A DNA stretch of 64,000 nucleotides, from contig NZ_FOJP01000012.1 of assembly GCF_900111835.1 (NCBI RefSeq), positions 124,001-188,000 of the forward strand. The letters are read 5' to 3'. A program made the translations under genes and the position numbers. Shown here in pieces: positions 16,365 to 24,944 of the stretch. The notes beneath the pieces were generated by a model. It saw only the letters and a list, made by a program, of their open reading frames with translations. It searched no databases and had not been told where the DNA came from. The stretch comes from Metapseudomonas otitidis. GTDB taxonomy: Bacteria > Pseudomonadota > Gammaproteobacteria > Pseudomonadales > Pseudomonadaceae. Every line of letters starts with the position of its first letter. Positions within the stretch are counted from its first letter, which is position 1.

Positions 16365-17975
16365 TCAGTGGGCAGCGGCCTGGGCCTTGGCGATCTCCTG
16401 GTTGCGCAGGAGGAAGCGCTGGATCTTGCCGCTGGGGGTCTTGGGCAGTTCCGCGACGAATTCGATCTCGCGGGGGTAGGCATGGGCCGAGAGGCGCTTG
16501 CGCACGTACTGCTGCAGCGCCTCGGCCAGGGGTTCGTCCGGCACGTGGCCGGCGTGCAGCACCACGAAGGCCTTCACCACCTCGGTGCGCTCCGGGTCGG
16601 GCTTGCCGATCACCGCCGCTTCGATCACCGCCGGGTGCTCGATCAGCGCGCTCTCCACATCGAACGGGCCGACCCGGTAGCCGGAGGTGGTGATCACGTC
16701 GTCGGCACGCCCGACGAAGCTGATGCTGCCGTCCTCGTTCAGCTCCACGGTGTCGCCGCTCAGGTAGTAGTCGCCGACGAAGGCGCGGGTCTGCATGGCG
16801 CGGTAGCCGGAGAACCAGAACAGCGGCGAGCGCGCCCGGTCCAGCGCGAGGATGCCCGGCTGGCCGGCCGGCAGCTCGCGGTGCTGCTCGTCCAGCACCA
16901 CCACGCGGTGGCCGGGCATGGCGAAGCCGGCGGCCCCCAGGCGCACCGGGTGCTCCAGGGCGTGGTGGTTGCACAGCACCATGCCCAGCTCGGTCTGCCC
17001 GTAGTGGTCATGGATGGTGCAGCCCAGGCCCTCGGCGAACCAGCGGATCACCTCCGGCGTCAGCGGCTCGCCGGCGCTGCTCACCGCCCGCAGCCGGCCC
17101 TTCAGGGCGCCTTCCACCTCGTCGCGGGCGGCCAGCAACAGGCGGAAGGCCGTGGGCGAACCCGCCAGGTTGGTGATGCCGTACTCGCGGATCACCCGGC
17201 AGGTGCTCTCCACCGTGAAGCCGCCCTCGAAGAAGGTGGTGGCGTGCCCCATGGCCAGCGGACCGGTCACGGCGTAATACAGGCCGTAGGCCCAGCCGGG
17301 ATCGGCAAGGTTCCAGAAGCGGTCCTCGGGGCGCAGGTCCACCGCGTCACGCATGTAGCTGACGAACGCGGGAATCGCCTTCAGCGGCACCTCCAGCGGC
17401 TTGGCCAGGCCGGTGGTGCCGGAGGTGAACATCAGCAGGAAGGGGTCCTCGGCCCGGCGCAGCACCGGCTCGAAGGCAGTGGCCTGGCGTTCCAGCTCCG
17501 GCCAGAAGTCATCGCCCACCGTCAGCACCGGCGGCGCGTTCTCCACCTCGTCCAGCTTGCTGCGGTTGCCTAGGTCGGTGACCACCAGCTTCGACCCGGC
17601 GCTGTGCACCCGGTGCTCGATGGCCTTGGGACCGAAGGCGGTGAACAGCGGCTGGTAGACCGCCCCCGCGCGCCAGGTGCCGAGGATGGTGATGAGCAGC
17701 TCCGGCGTGCGCGGCAGCATGCCCGACACGCAGTCACCCGCGCCGATGCCCCGGCTGGCCAGCAGGTTGGCGAAGCGGGCGGAGGCCGCGCGCAGCTCAC
17801 CGAAGGTCCAGCGCGCCCGCTGGCCATCACGGCCCTCCCACACCAGCGCCAGGGCCTCCGGCGGGTGGCGGTCGCAGCATTCGATGCAGGCGTTGAGCGC
17901 CGCCGGATCACCGGCCAGCCCGGCCCAGGCGGCGTCGAGGTCGAAGGAATGGGCAGCCGAGAAGTAGTCGCGCAT
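16365..17975 (-). CDS. Acyl-CoA synthetase (AMP-forming)
   Basis: The 536-residue ligase activates a carboxylic acid via acyl-AMP. Motifs are the P-loop LMFTSGTTGLAKPLE, the adenine motif YGQTELGM, the hinge region GRADDVITTSGYRVGPFDVE and the catalytic lysine in PKTPSGKIQRFLLR. ATG 17975 follows GGAG; a longer frame to 18044 has no such site. It is the first gene of the operon that continues with SDR, thiolase and acyl-CoA dehydrogenase, an order I associate with PA2555-PA2552 of P. aeruginosa. The acid used is not determined by sequence; short or medium, possibly branched, is likely. Confidence 0.92.
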   Translation of the reverse strand: MRDYFSAAHSFDLDAAWAGLAGDPAALNACIECCDRHPPEALALVWEGRDGQRARWTFGELRAASARFANLLASRGIGAGDCVSGMLPRTPELLITILGTWRAGAVYQPLFTAFGPKAIEHRVHSAGSKLVVTDLGNRSKLDEVENAPPVLTVGDDFWPELERQATAFEPVLRRAEDPFLLMFTSGTTGLAKPLEVPLKAIPAFVSYMRDAVDLRPEDRFWNLADPGWAYGLYYAVTGPLAMGHATTFFEGGFTVESTCRVIREYGITNLAGSPTAFRLLLAARDEVEGALKGRLRAVSSAGEPLTPEVIRWFAEGLGCTIHDHYGQTELGMVLCNHHALEHPVRLGAAGFAMPGHRVVVLDEQHRELPAGQPGILALDRARSPLFWFSGYRAMQTRAFVGDYYLSGDTVELNEDGSISFVGRADDVITTSGYRVGPFDVESALIEHPAVIEAAVIGKPDPERTEVVKAFVVLHAGHVPDEPLAEALQQYVRKRLSAHAYPREIEFVAELPKTPSGKIQRFLLRNQEIAKAQAAAH

Positions 17976-18204
17976 GGGTAACTCCGTCTTGTTCTTGTGG
18001 GGGGAGCGTGGGCGGATGATCCGGCGCACCTGCAGCACGGGCAATGTCGAAAGCCACCGATCAGGGCGAGCGTTTTTGACACTCGCCCCTGCGATCCAGA
18101 GCCCCGCGCAGGGTCCAAAAACGGTGACAGCGGCCAGTAGCAGCCCCTATCCTTGCCCTCCACCCGCCTGTAGGCACCGTTCCCGCTTTACCAAGGATTC
18201 CGCT

Positions 18205-20010
18205 ATGCCCCATGAAGGCAGCTCGTTGCAGGTCGCCGTCGTCTTCCTGCTCGCCGCCGTCCTCGCCGTTCCGCTCGCCCGTCGCCTGCACCTGGGCGCG
18301 GTGCTCGGTTATCTGTTTGCCGGTCTGCTCATCGGCCCGTCCGTGCTCGGGCTGGTGAATGACCCGCAGAGCGTCGCCACGCTGTCCGAGCTGGGGGTGG
18401 TGCTGTTGCTGTTCATCATCGGCCTGGAGCTGTCGCCCAAACGTCTGTGGGTGATGCGCCGCTCGGTATTCGGCGTCGGCTTGGCCCAGGTGCTGTTTAC
18501 CGGGGCCTTGATCGGCAGCGTGGCTGGGTTCGGCTTCGCCCAGAGCTGGCAGGCCTCGGTGGTGCTGGGCCTGGGCCTGGCGCTGTCGTCCACGGCGTTC
18601 GGCCTGCAGATCCTCGCCGAGCGCAAGGAGCTGACCAGCCCCCACGGGCGCCTGGCCTTCGCCATCCTGCTGTTCCAGGACATCGCGGCGATCCCGCTGA
18701 TCGCCCTGGTGCCACTGCTCAGCGGCTCGGCCACCCCGGAGCAGGACGGCGGCGGCCTGCGCCACCTCGCCGAGGTGGTGGGCAGCATCGGCCTGGTGAT
18801 CATCGGTGGCCGCTATCTGCTGCGCCCGGTGTTCCGCGTGGTGGCACGCACCGGCCTGCAGGAAGTGTCCACCGCCACCGCGCTGCTGGTGGTGATCGGC
18901 ACCGCCTGGTTGATGGAAGAGGCCGGCGTGTCCATGGCCCTGGGCGCCTTCCTCGCCGGCTTGCTGCTGGCCGATTCGGAATACCGCCACGAACTGGAAG
19001 CGCAGATCGAACCCTTCAAGGGCCTGCTGCTCGGCCTGTTCTTCATCAGCGTGGGCATGAGCACCGACCTCGGGCTGCTATTGCGCCAGCCGCTGCTGGT
19101 GCTGGGCCTCACCCTGCTGCTGCTGGCCTGCAAGTTCCCGGTGCTGTACCTGGTGGCACGCATGGCGGGCCAACTGGTGCGACAGAGCGCCCTGCGCCTG
19201 GCCGTGGTGCTGGCGGCTGGCGGCGAGTTCGCCTTCGTGGTGTTCAAGATGGCCCGCGAGCACCGCCTGGTGGATGCCGACCTGCACGGCTATCTGGTGC
19301 TGGCCATCACCCTGTCCATGGCCATGACGCCCCTGCTGATCCTGCTGGTGAGCCGCTTCGCCAAGACGGCGCCGGCCCCCGTGGAGGTGCCCGAGGAGTA
19401 CCAGCGCATCGAAGGCGATACCCCGCGCGTGGTGATCGCCGGCACCGGGCGCATGGGCCAGATCATCGCCCGTGTGCTGCACGCCCAGCGCGTGCCCTTC
19501 CTGGCGCTGGATACCTCGGTGGAAACCATCGAGCTGTCCCGCAGCCTGGGCCGCATCCCGATCTTCTACGGCGACCCGCTGCGCCCGGAGATCCTCCGCG
19601 CCGCCAAGGTGGACAAGGCCGAGTTCTTCGTCATCGCCACCGACGACCCGGTCACCAACCTGCGCACCACCGAACTGGTGCACCGGCTCTACCCGCACCT
19701 GAAGATCATCTCCCGCGCCCGTGACCGCCAGCACGTGCACCAGTTGCTCGACCTGGGCGCCATGCCGGTGCGCGAGACCTTCTATTCCAGCCTGGAGATG
19801 GCCCGGCAGATCCTCCTCGCCATGGGCCTGCCGCCCGAGCAGGCGGAGGCGCGCATCCGCCGCTTCCAGCGCCACGACGAGGAAGTCCTGGCGGCCCAGT
19901 ACAAGGTCCACGGCGACACGGCTGCCATGCTGCAGACCGCCCGCGAGGCCCGTGCCGAGCTGGAGACCCTGTTCGACGCCGACCGCATCGAGGACCAGGC
20001 GGTCAAGTAG
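18205..20010 (+). CDS. Kef-type cation/proton antiporter with TrkA-N domain (CPA2 family)
   Basis: The 601-residue protein has about a dozen membrane helices in its first 390 residues (for example LGAVLGYLFAGLLIGPSVLG and LSELGVVLLLFIIGLELSP) and the ion-path segment FQDIAAIPLIALVPLL. A cytoplasmic TrkA-N nucleotide-binding domain starts near 408 (VVIAGTGRMGQIIARVL). It belongs with KefB/KefC-like potassium efflux antiporters. Glutathione gating cannot be judged here. CCAAGGATTCC precedes the ATG; upstream in-frame sequence overlaps the divergent synthetase promoter and is rejected. It is a single gene divergent from the acyl-CoA operon. Confidence 0.88.
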   Translation: MPHEGSSLQVAVVFLLAAVLAVPLARRLHLGAVLGYLFAGLLIGPSVLGLVNDPQSVATLSELGVVLLLFIIGLELSPKRLWVMRRSVFGVGLAQVLFTGALIGSVAGFGFAQSWQASVVLGLGLALSSTAFGLQILAERKELTSPHGRLAFAILLFQDIAAIPLIALVPLLSGSATPEQDGGGLRHLAEVVGSIGLVIIGGRYLLRPVFRVVARTGLQEVSTATALLVVIGTAWLMEEAGVSMALGAFLAGLLLADSEYRHELEAQIEPFKGLLLGLFFISVGMSTDLGLLLRQPLLVLGLTLLLLACKFPVLYLVARMAGQLVRQSALRLAVVLAAGGEFAFVVFKMAREHRLVDADLHGYLVLAITLSMAMTPLLILLVSRFAKTAPAPVEVPEEYQRIEGDTPRVVIAGTGRMGQIIARVLHAQRVPFLALDTSVETIELSRSLGRIPIFYGDPLRPEILRAAKVDKAEFFVIATDDPVTNLRTTELVHRLYPHLKIISRARDRQHVHQLLDLGAMPVRETFYSSLEMARQILLAMGLPPEQAEARIRRFQRHDEEVLAAQYKVHGDTAAMLQTAREARAELETLFDADRIEDQAVK

Positions 20011-20086
20011 CTGCCCGCGTCCCGCCCTCCCCGCGCCGCCGGTCCACCCAGCGGCGCTGCCTTCCCGCCCCCATACCCGCAACCCT

Positions 20087-20244
20087 GAGCGGCCGAACGG
20101 CTTTCGGACTCGTCCCATGTGAGCGCTCCGACCCCAACGGCATTCTGGCCCCAGTCCCGAGATGCAGGGGCTGGAGAAGACCCCATCGACCCCACGCCTG
20201 CATCGAGGGCTCCTTTAAGACCTATCCACAAGGACCTTCAACGC
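20087..20244 (+). repeat. Leader of LPMO copy 1, duplicated upstream of copy 2
   Basis: The 158 bp before the first LPMO ATG match the 158 bp before the second (22091-22248) with about 15 mismatches and no net indel. The shared block must contain the common promoter or leader signals. Weaker similarity continues upstream to about 20020 and 22025. Confidence 0.8.
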
Positions 20245-21789
20245 ATGCGCAAGCAGAGCCTTCGCAAACTCCCCCTGGCCCTGGCCGTCGGCCTCGCCAC
20301 CCTGGCTTCCCAGCAGGCCATCGCCCACGGCTACATCGAAATCCCGAAATCCCGCTCCTTCATGTGCGCCTCCACCGGCGGCAACCTGAACGCCAGCTGC
20401 GGCGACATCCAGTACGAACCCCAGAGCGTTGAATACGCCCCGCCAGTTGACCATCACCTGAATGGCAAGTGGTGCGGCGGTACCTTCCAGGAATGTGGAC
20501 CGGCAGAAGGCACCATTGCTGCAGGTGGCATCAAGCGCTTCAGCGAGCTGAACGAGCAGACCGCCACCCGCTGGAACAAGACCACCATCAAGCCCGGCCT
20601 GCAGGACTTCACCTGGTACTACACCCAGGGTCACGCCACGGCCTACTGGCAGTTCTACATCACCAAGAAGGACTGGAACCCCAACCAGCCGCTGACCCGC
20701 GACGCCTTCGAAGCCACGCCGATCGCCCACGAGCAGTTCATCCCGGGTGTACATGAGCGTCCCCAGGCCAACGGCAGATCCGTTCACAAGGTGAATGTGC
20801 CGGCTGACCGCAGCGGCTACCACGTGATTCTCGCCACCTGGCGCGTTGGCGACACCGACGCCACCTTCTACCAGGCCATCGACGTGAACATCGACAACGA
20901 TCAGGCCGGTGGTGGCGAAACCCCGCCGCCCGCTCCGGAGTGGAACCTGATCGGTGCCGTGCAGCCGGAGCCACTGAGCGTCGGCGATACCGTGATCCTG
21001 CGCGCCTTCGACAAGAGCACCCAGCTGAACACCGTCGAGCTGAAGATCGCCACCGCTGAACAGGCCCAGGCCAACACCTGGCCCTTCCTGCTGGCCCAGA
21101 AGGTCAACGCCGGTGACTACGGCTACAAGCTCGGCGAACTGAACACCGCTGGTGAGATCGTCCCGAACTACGGCCGCAACGGCATCCACGTGAAGGCCGA
21201 CAGCAAGGTCACCAACGTCGAAGTCCAGAAGGACAAGCCCTCCGTACCGGGTTCCCTGAACCTGACCGGCCTGGCCTCCAGCTACCAGATCAAGGACGGC
21301 AAGGCTGACCTGCACTTCAACGCCATCGCACAGGGCGGCGAGTACCAGATCAAGGCCACCGTGCTCAACACCAAGGGCGAGACCATCGCTCACAAGGAAG
21401 CCGCGCCGGGCAATACCCCGCACATCCACATGGCGCTGAACAACGTGGAAGCCGGCGAACATGACCTGGTGGTCGTGGCCACTCCGAAGAAAGGCGAGCT
21501 GCTGCAGCAGACTCACCGCTTCACCCTGATTGCCGAGCCGGGTAACGGCGGCGGCGAGAACCCGGGCGAAGGCGGTGGCGAGAACCCCGGCACCGGTGAC
21601 TACGACTTCGTCTTCCCGGATGGTCTGCAGAGCTACAAGGCCGGCACCACCGTACTGGCGAAGGATGGCAACACCTACGAGTGCCTGCCGTTCCCGGCCA
21701 GCGGCTACTGCAAGCAGTGGACCAGCGGTTCCACCCAGTTCGAGCCCGGCAAGGGCACCCACTGGAACATGGCCTGGAAACGCAAGTAA
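20245..21789 (+). CDS. cbpD: CbpD-type chitin-binding lytic polysaccharide monooxygenase (AA10), copy 1
   Basis: The 514-residue secreted protein has a 27-residue signal peptide ending AIA, so the mature chain starts with His28, the first ligand of the copper histidine brace; the second is in GHATAYWQFYITKKDW. After the AA10 domain (to about residue 215) comes a middle module (about 230-425), a Gly/Glu/Pro linker (GGGENPGEGGGENPG) and a C-terminal chitin-binding module rich in aromatics and two cysteines (YECLPFPASGYCKQW), the CbpD layout (AA10, middle module, CBM73). It oxidatively cleaves crystalline chitin outside the cell. AAGGACC precedes the ATG. The paralogue lies 2004 bp downstream. 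Export by the nearby T2SS is inferred. Confidence 0.93.
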   Translation: MRKQSLRKLPLALAVGLATLASQQAIAHGYIEIPKSRSFMCASTGGNLNASCGDIQYEPQSVEYAPPVDHHLNGKWCGGTFQECGPAEGTIAAGGIKRFSELNEQTATRWNKTTIKPGLQDFTWYYTQGHATAYWQFYITKKDWNPNQPLTRDAFEATPIAHEQFIPGVHERPQANGRSVHKVNVPADRSGYHVILATWRVGDTDATFYQAIDVNIDNDQAGGGETPPPAPEWNLIGAVQPEPLSVGDTVILRAFDKSTQLNTVELKIATAEQAQANTWPFLLAQKVNAGDYGYKLGELNTAGEIVPNYGRNGIHVKADSKVTNVEVQKDKPSVPGSLNLTGLASSYQIKDGKADLHFNAIAQGGEYQIKATVLNTKGETIAHKEAAPGNTPHIHMALNNVEAGEHDLVVVATPKKGELLQQTHRFTLIAEPGNGGGENPGEGGGENPGTGDYDFVFPDGLQSYKAGTTVLAKDGNTYECLPFPASGYCKQWTSGSTQFEPGKGTHWNMAWKRK

Positions 21790-21807
21790 CCCGAGCCTGC
21801 AATAAAA

Positions 21808-21841
21808 GGAGCGTGGCGCCTAGCGCCACGCTCCTTTTCGT
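21808..21841 (+). terminator. Terminator of LPMO copy 1
   Basis: A perfect 12-bp stem GGAGCGTGGCGC / GCGCCACGCTCC with loop CTA, followed by TTTTCGTTT. The same structure ends copy 2. Confidence 0.9.
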
Positions 21842-21845
21842 TTCA

Positions 21846-22010
21846 ATGGGAACAGCGCCCCTGTCCACGACGCCTGGCTCGTGTGCAGCACCCACGTCCC
21901 GTCCACCGCACTGCTGATTCCGTCCTTCGCCCTGCGCATCGGCCATGCCCAGGCCGCATCCCGACCTTCTGACGGCCTGCTGCGCCCGGAAACCCTCCTT
22001 GGCGACGCGG
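21846..22010 (+). pseudogene. Fossil fragment of the cytochrome b561 gene between the LPMO copies
   Basis: The sequence after terminator 1 resembles the start of the intact cytochrome gene after terminator 2. The leader GGGAACA...TGTCCAC aligns. After a gap of roughly 130 bp, codons reading STALLIPSFALRIGHA match SLTALLIPFFVLRIGYA of the intact protein (DNA near 21905-21945 against 24008-24065). The similarity then fades before the leader of LPMO copy 2 begins. The fragment is too short and gapped to work. It shows that the duplicated unit once reached into the cytochrome gene. Confidence 0.7.
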
Positions 22011-22090
22011 CCAGCTTGCTGCAGCCCCGCACTCCTCGCCCTGTCCGGCCCTCCCGGCGGTACAGCTTCCTTCCCCATGCCTGCCGTCCC

Positions 22091-22248
22091 GAGCGGCCGA
22101 ACGGCTTTCGGACTCGTCCAATGTGAGCGGTCCAGGCCCGACGGCATTCTGACCCCAGTCCCGAGATGCGGGGGCTGGAGAAGACATGATCGACCCCACG
22201 CCTGCATCGAGGGCTCCTTTGAAACCTACCCACAAGGACCTTCAACAC
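22091..22248 (+). repeat. Leader of LPMO copy 2, duplicate of 20087-20244
   Basis: It keeps the same length and position relative to the ATG as the first copy, with about 15 differences, several of them clustered around the GAAGACATG / GAAGACCCC position. Confidence 0.8.
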
Positions 22249-23793
22249 ATGCGCAAGCAGAGCCTTCGCAAACTCCCCCTGGCCCTGGCCATCGGCTTCG
22301 CCACCCTGGCCTCCCAGCAGGCCTTCGCCCACGGCTACATCGAAAGCCCGAAAGCCCGTTCCTACATGTGCGCCTCCTCCGGCGGCAGCTTGAACGCAGA
22401 CTGCGGCAACATCCAATGGGAACCCCAGAGTGTCGAATACCGCCCGGGTTCCGACTTCCACCACGGTGGCAAGTGGTGCGGCGGTTCCTTCATGGAGTGC
22501 GGTCCGGCTGACGGCACCATCGCTGCTGGCGGCCACGACGCCTACGGCAAGCTGAACGAGCAGACCGCCACCCGCTGGGCCAAGACCACCATCAAGCCCG
22601 GCCCGCAGGACATCACCTGGTTCTACACCGCTGGCCACGCCACGGCCTACTGGCAGTTCTACATCACCAAGAAGGACTGGAACCCCAACCAGCCGCTGAC
22701 CCGTGACAGCTTCGAAGCCACCCCGCTGCTGCACGAGCCCTACGTCGAAGGTGTGAGCGTGCGTCCCCAGGGCCAGGGCAGAACCACCCACCGCGTGAAC
22801 GTCCCGGCTGACCGCAGCGGCTACCACGTGATTCTCGCCACCTGGCGCGTAGGCGACACCGACGCCACCTTCTACTCCGTCGTCGACGTCAATATCGACG
22901 GCGACCAGGCCGGTGGTGGCGAAACCCCGCCGCCCGCTCCGGAGTGGAACCAGATCGGCGCCGTGCAGCCGGAAGCCCTGAGCGTCGGCGACACCGTGAC
23001 CCTGCGCGCCTTCAGCAAGACCGGCCCGCTGAACACCGTCGAGATGAAGATCGCCACCGCCGAACAGGCCCAGGCCAACACCTGGCCCTTCCTGCTGGCC
23101 CAGAAGGTCAACGCCGGTGACTACGGCTACAAGCTCGGTGAACTGAACGCCAACGGCGAGATCGTCCCGAACCACGGCCGCAACGGCATCCACGTCAAGG
23201 CCGACAGCAAGGTCACCAACGTCGAAGTCCAGAAGGACAAGCCCTCCGTTCCGGGTTCCCTGAGCCTGACTGGCCTTTCCTCCAGCTACCAGATCAAGGA
23301 CGGCAAGGCTGACCTGCACTTCAACGCCATCGCACAAGGCGGCGAGTTCCAGATCAAGGCCACCGTGCTGAACGCCAAGGGCGAGACCATCGCTCACAAG
23401 GAAGCCGCGCCGGGCAACACCCCGCACTTCCACATGACCCTGGACAAGGCTGAAGCCGGTGCACACGACCTGGTCGTGGTCGCCACGCCGAAGAAAGGCT
23501 CCCTGCTGCAGCAGACCCACAGCTTCACCCTGATTGCCGAGCCGGGTAACGGCGGCGGCGAGAACCCGGGCGAAGGCGGTGGCGAGAACCCCGGCAGCGG
23601 TGACTACGACTTCGTCTTCCCGGATGGCCTGCAGAGCTACAAGGCCGGCACCACCGTACTGGCGAAGGATGGCAACACCTACGAGTGCCTGCCGTTCCCG
23701 GCCAGCGGCTACTGCAAGCAGTGGAACACCGGTTCCACCCAGTTCGAACCCGGCAAGGGCTCCCACTGGAACATGGCCTGGAAACGCAAGTAA
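22249..23793 (+). CDS. cbpD: CbpD-type chitin-binding lytic polysaccharide monooxygenase (AA10), copy 2
   Basis: It has 514 residues, the same length as copy 1, with the signal peptide ending AFA and His28 first in the mature chain. The second brace histidine is in GHATAYWQFY. The middle module, Gly/Glu linker and C-terminal chitin-binding domain match copy 1 almost residue for residue (GTTVLAKDGNTYECLPF). Most differences lie in the AA10 domain surface, such as YRPGSDFHHGGKWCGG against YAPPVDHHLNGKWCGG and the loop before the brace. That suggests divergence in substrate binding. It arose by tandem duplication and has its own leader and terminator. Confidence 0.93.
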   Translation: MRKQSLRKLPLALAIGFATLASQQAFAHGYIESPKARSYMCASSGGSLNADCGNIQWEPQSVEYRPGSDFHHGGKWCGGSFMECGPADGTIAAGGHDAYGKLNEQTATRWAKTTIKPGPQDITWFYTAGHATAYWQFYITKKDWNPNQPLTRDSFEATPLLHEPYVEGVSVRPQGQGRTTHRVNVPADRSGYHVILATWRVGDTDATFYSVVDVNIDGDQAGGGETPPPAPEWNQIGAVQPEALSVGDTVTLRAFSKTGPLNTVEMKIATAEQAQANTWPFLLAQKVNAGDYGYKLGELNANGEIVPNHGRNGIHVKADSKVTNVEVQKDKPSVPGSLSLTGLSSSYQIKDGKADLHFNAIAQGGEFQIKATVLNAKGETIAHKEAAPGNTPHFHMTLDKAEAGAHDLVVVATPKKGSLLQQTHSFTLIAEPGNGGGENPGEGGGENPGSGDYDFVFPDGLQSYKAGTTVLAKDGNTYECLPFPASGYCKQWNTGSTQFEPGKGSHWNMAWKRK

Positions 23794-23811
23794 CCCGAGC
23801 CTGCAACAAAC

Positions 23812-23845
23812 GGAGCGTGGCGCCTGGCGCCACGCTCCTCTTCAT
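23812..23845 (+). terminator. Terminator of LPMO copy 2
   Basis: The same perfect 12-bp stem as after copy 1, with loop CTG, followed by TCTTCATTT. It ends 20 nt before the cytochrome ATG, so the cytochrome and T2SS genes either depend on read-through or have a promoter here. Confidence 0.85.
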
Positions 23846-23864
23846 TTCCCTGGGAACACTGTTC

Positions 23865-24380
23865 ATGTCCACTGCTCGTTACTCGCGTCCCCGCGCCCTG
23901 CTGCACTGGGGTTCGGCGCTGGTCATCCTCTGGGCCACCGTCACCGGCTTCGCCAATGCCCTGCTGGATGTCCCGGCGGCCCTGTCCGAGGCCATCGGTT
24001 TCATCAACGTCTCGCTCACTGCGCTGCTGATCCCGTTCTTCGTGCTGCGCATCGGCTACGCCCTGGCCCAGCCCGGCCCTGACGACATCGCCCACGGCAA
24101 CGGCCTCGGCCAGTTCCTCGCCAAGGCGGGCCACCTGGCGCTGTACATCGCCACCGCCCTGGTGCTCGCCACCGGCGTGCTGATGATGGACCGCCCCATC
24201 GACCTGTTCGGCCTGGCCACCCTGCCGCAGCCGTTCGCCGAGCCGGTACTCATCGAATTCTTCAACAGCAGCCATCGCCTGTTCTGCGTGGTGCTGGCCC
24301 TGCTGGTCGCCGGCCATATCGGCGCCGTGGTGTTCCATCAACTGCGCGGCCACGCCGTGCTCGACCGGATGAAGCCCTGA
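23865..24380 (+). CDS. Cytochrome b561-family membrane protein
   Basis: The 171-residue product has four hydrophobic segments with histidines placed as heme ligands (ALLHWGS, AKAGHLALYI, NSSHRLF, VAGHIGAVVFHQ), the pattern of bacterial di-heme b561 quinol oxidoreductases. It would sit in the inner membrane and move electrons between quinol and a periplasmic partner. Its stop is 3 nt before gspC, so it is probably the first gene of the T2SS operon. Next to two copper LPMOs, which need electrons, it could have a role in their supply, but this is a guess. The ribosome site is weak (GGGAA). Confidence 0.85.
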   Translation: MSTARYSRPRALLHWGSALVILWATVTGFANALLDVPAALSEAIGFINVSLTALLIPFFVLRIGYALAQPGPDDIAHGNGLGQFLAKAGHLALYIATALVLATGVLMMDRPIDLFGLATLPQPFAEPVLIEFFNSSHRLFCVVLALLVAGHIGAVVFHQLRGHAVLDRMKP

Positions 24381-24383
24381 GCC

Positions 24384-24944
24384 ATGCTGCCGTCGCTGCG
24401 TCCCGACCTCCGCCTGCCGCTGCGCCGGGCCCTGCTGGCCCTGGCCGTGCTCGCCCTCGCCGGCTGGCTGGCCTGGCTCGCCCGGGATGCCTGGCACGCC
24501 CGCCAGGCCCTGGCCGCCGAGCTGGCCCAGCCGGCCCCCAGCGCCGCCGCCCCGGTGGCTGCCGAGGCCGCGCCGCTGGACAGCACCCTGGTGGCCCTGC
24601 TCTTCGGCGTGCTGCCCGCCAGCATTAGCCCCGAGGAGGCCGCCGAAGACGCCAGCACCAGCCTCTCGCTGGTGCTGATGGCGAGCCTGGCCGAACGCGG
24701 CGAGGCCGACTCCCGCGCGCTGATCGCCGGCCCGTCGGGCAGCGCCTTCTACCGCATCGGCGACCGTTTGCCCGGCGGCGCCGTACTGCGTGCCGTCGCC
24801 CCCGACCACGTGCTGCTGCAGCACGGCGGTCGCGACTACCGCCTGGGTTTCCCGCGCCCTGAAACCCGCCTTTTCGTACCCCGTCCGCCTGCGGCCGAAA
24901 TCGCAAACGGGGCCCCCACCCACACGCCGGAGACCCGACCATGA
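24384..24944 (+). CDS. gspC: Type II secretion inner-membrane protein GspC
   Basis: This short GspC (186 residues) has one N-terminal membrane helix (ALLALAVLALAGWLAWLA), an Ala/Pro-rich spacer and a homology-region domain (about 90-160) with the repeated pattern SLVLMASLAERG, ALIAGPSGSAFYRIGDRLPGGAVLRAVAPDHVLLQHGG. GspC links the inner-membrane platform to the secretin. No PDZ or coiled-coil domain follows the HR domain, unlike longer members. It overlaps gspD by 4 nt (ATGA). Confidence 0.88.
   Translation: MLPSLRPDLRLPLRRALLALAVLALAGWLAWLARDAWHARQALAAELAQPAPSAAAPVAAEAAPLDSTLVALLFGVLPASISPEEAAEDASTSLSLVLMASLAERGEADSRALIAGPSGSAFYRIGDRLPGGAVLRAVAPDHVLLQHGGRDYRLGFPRPETRLFVPRPPAAEIANGAPTHTPETRP

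Noticed and set aside
21881-22126. 81-codon frame between the LPMO genes
   Set aside because: Part matches the cytochrome b561 protein only as a gapped fossil; the rest runs into the duplicated leader.
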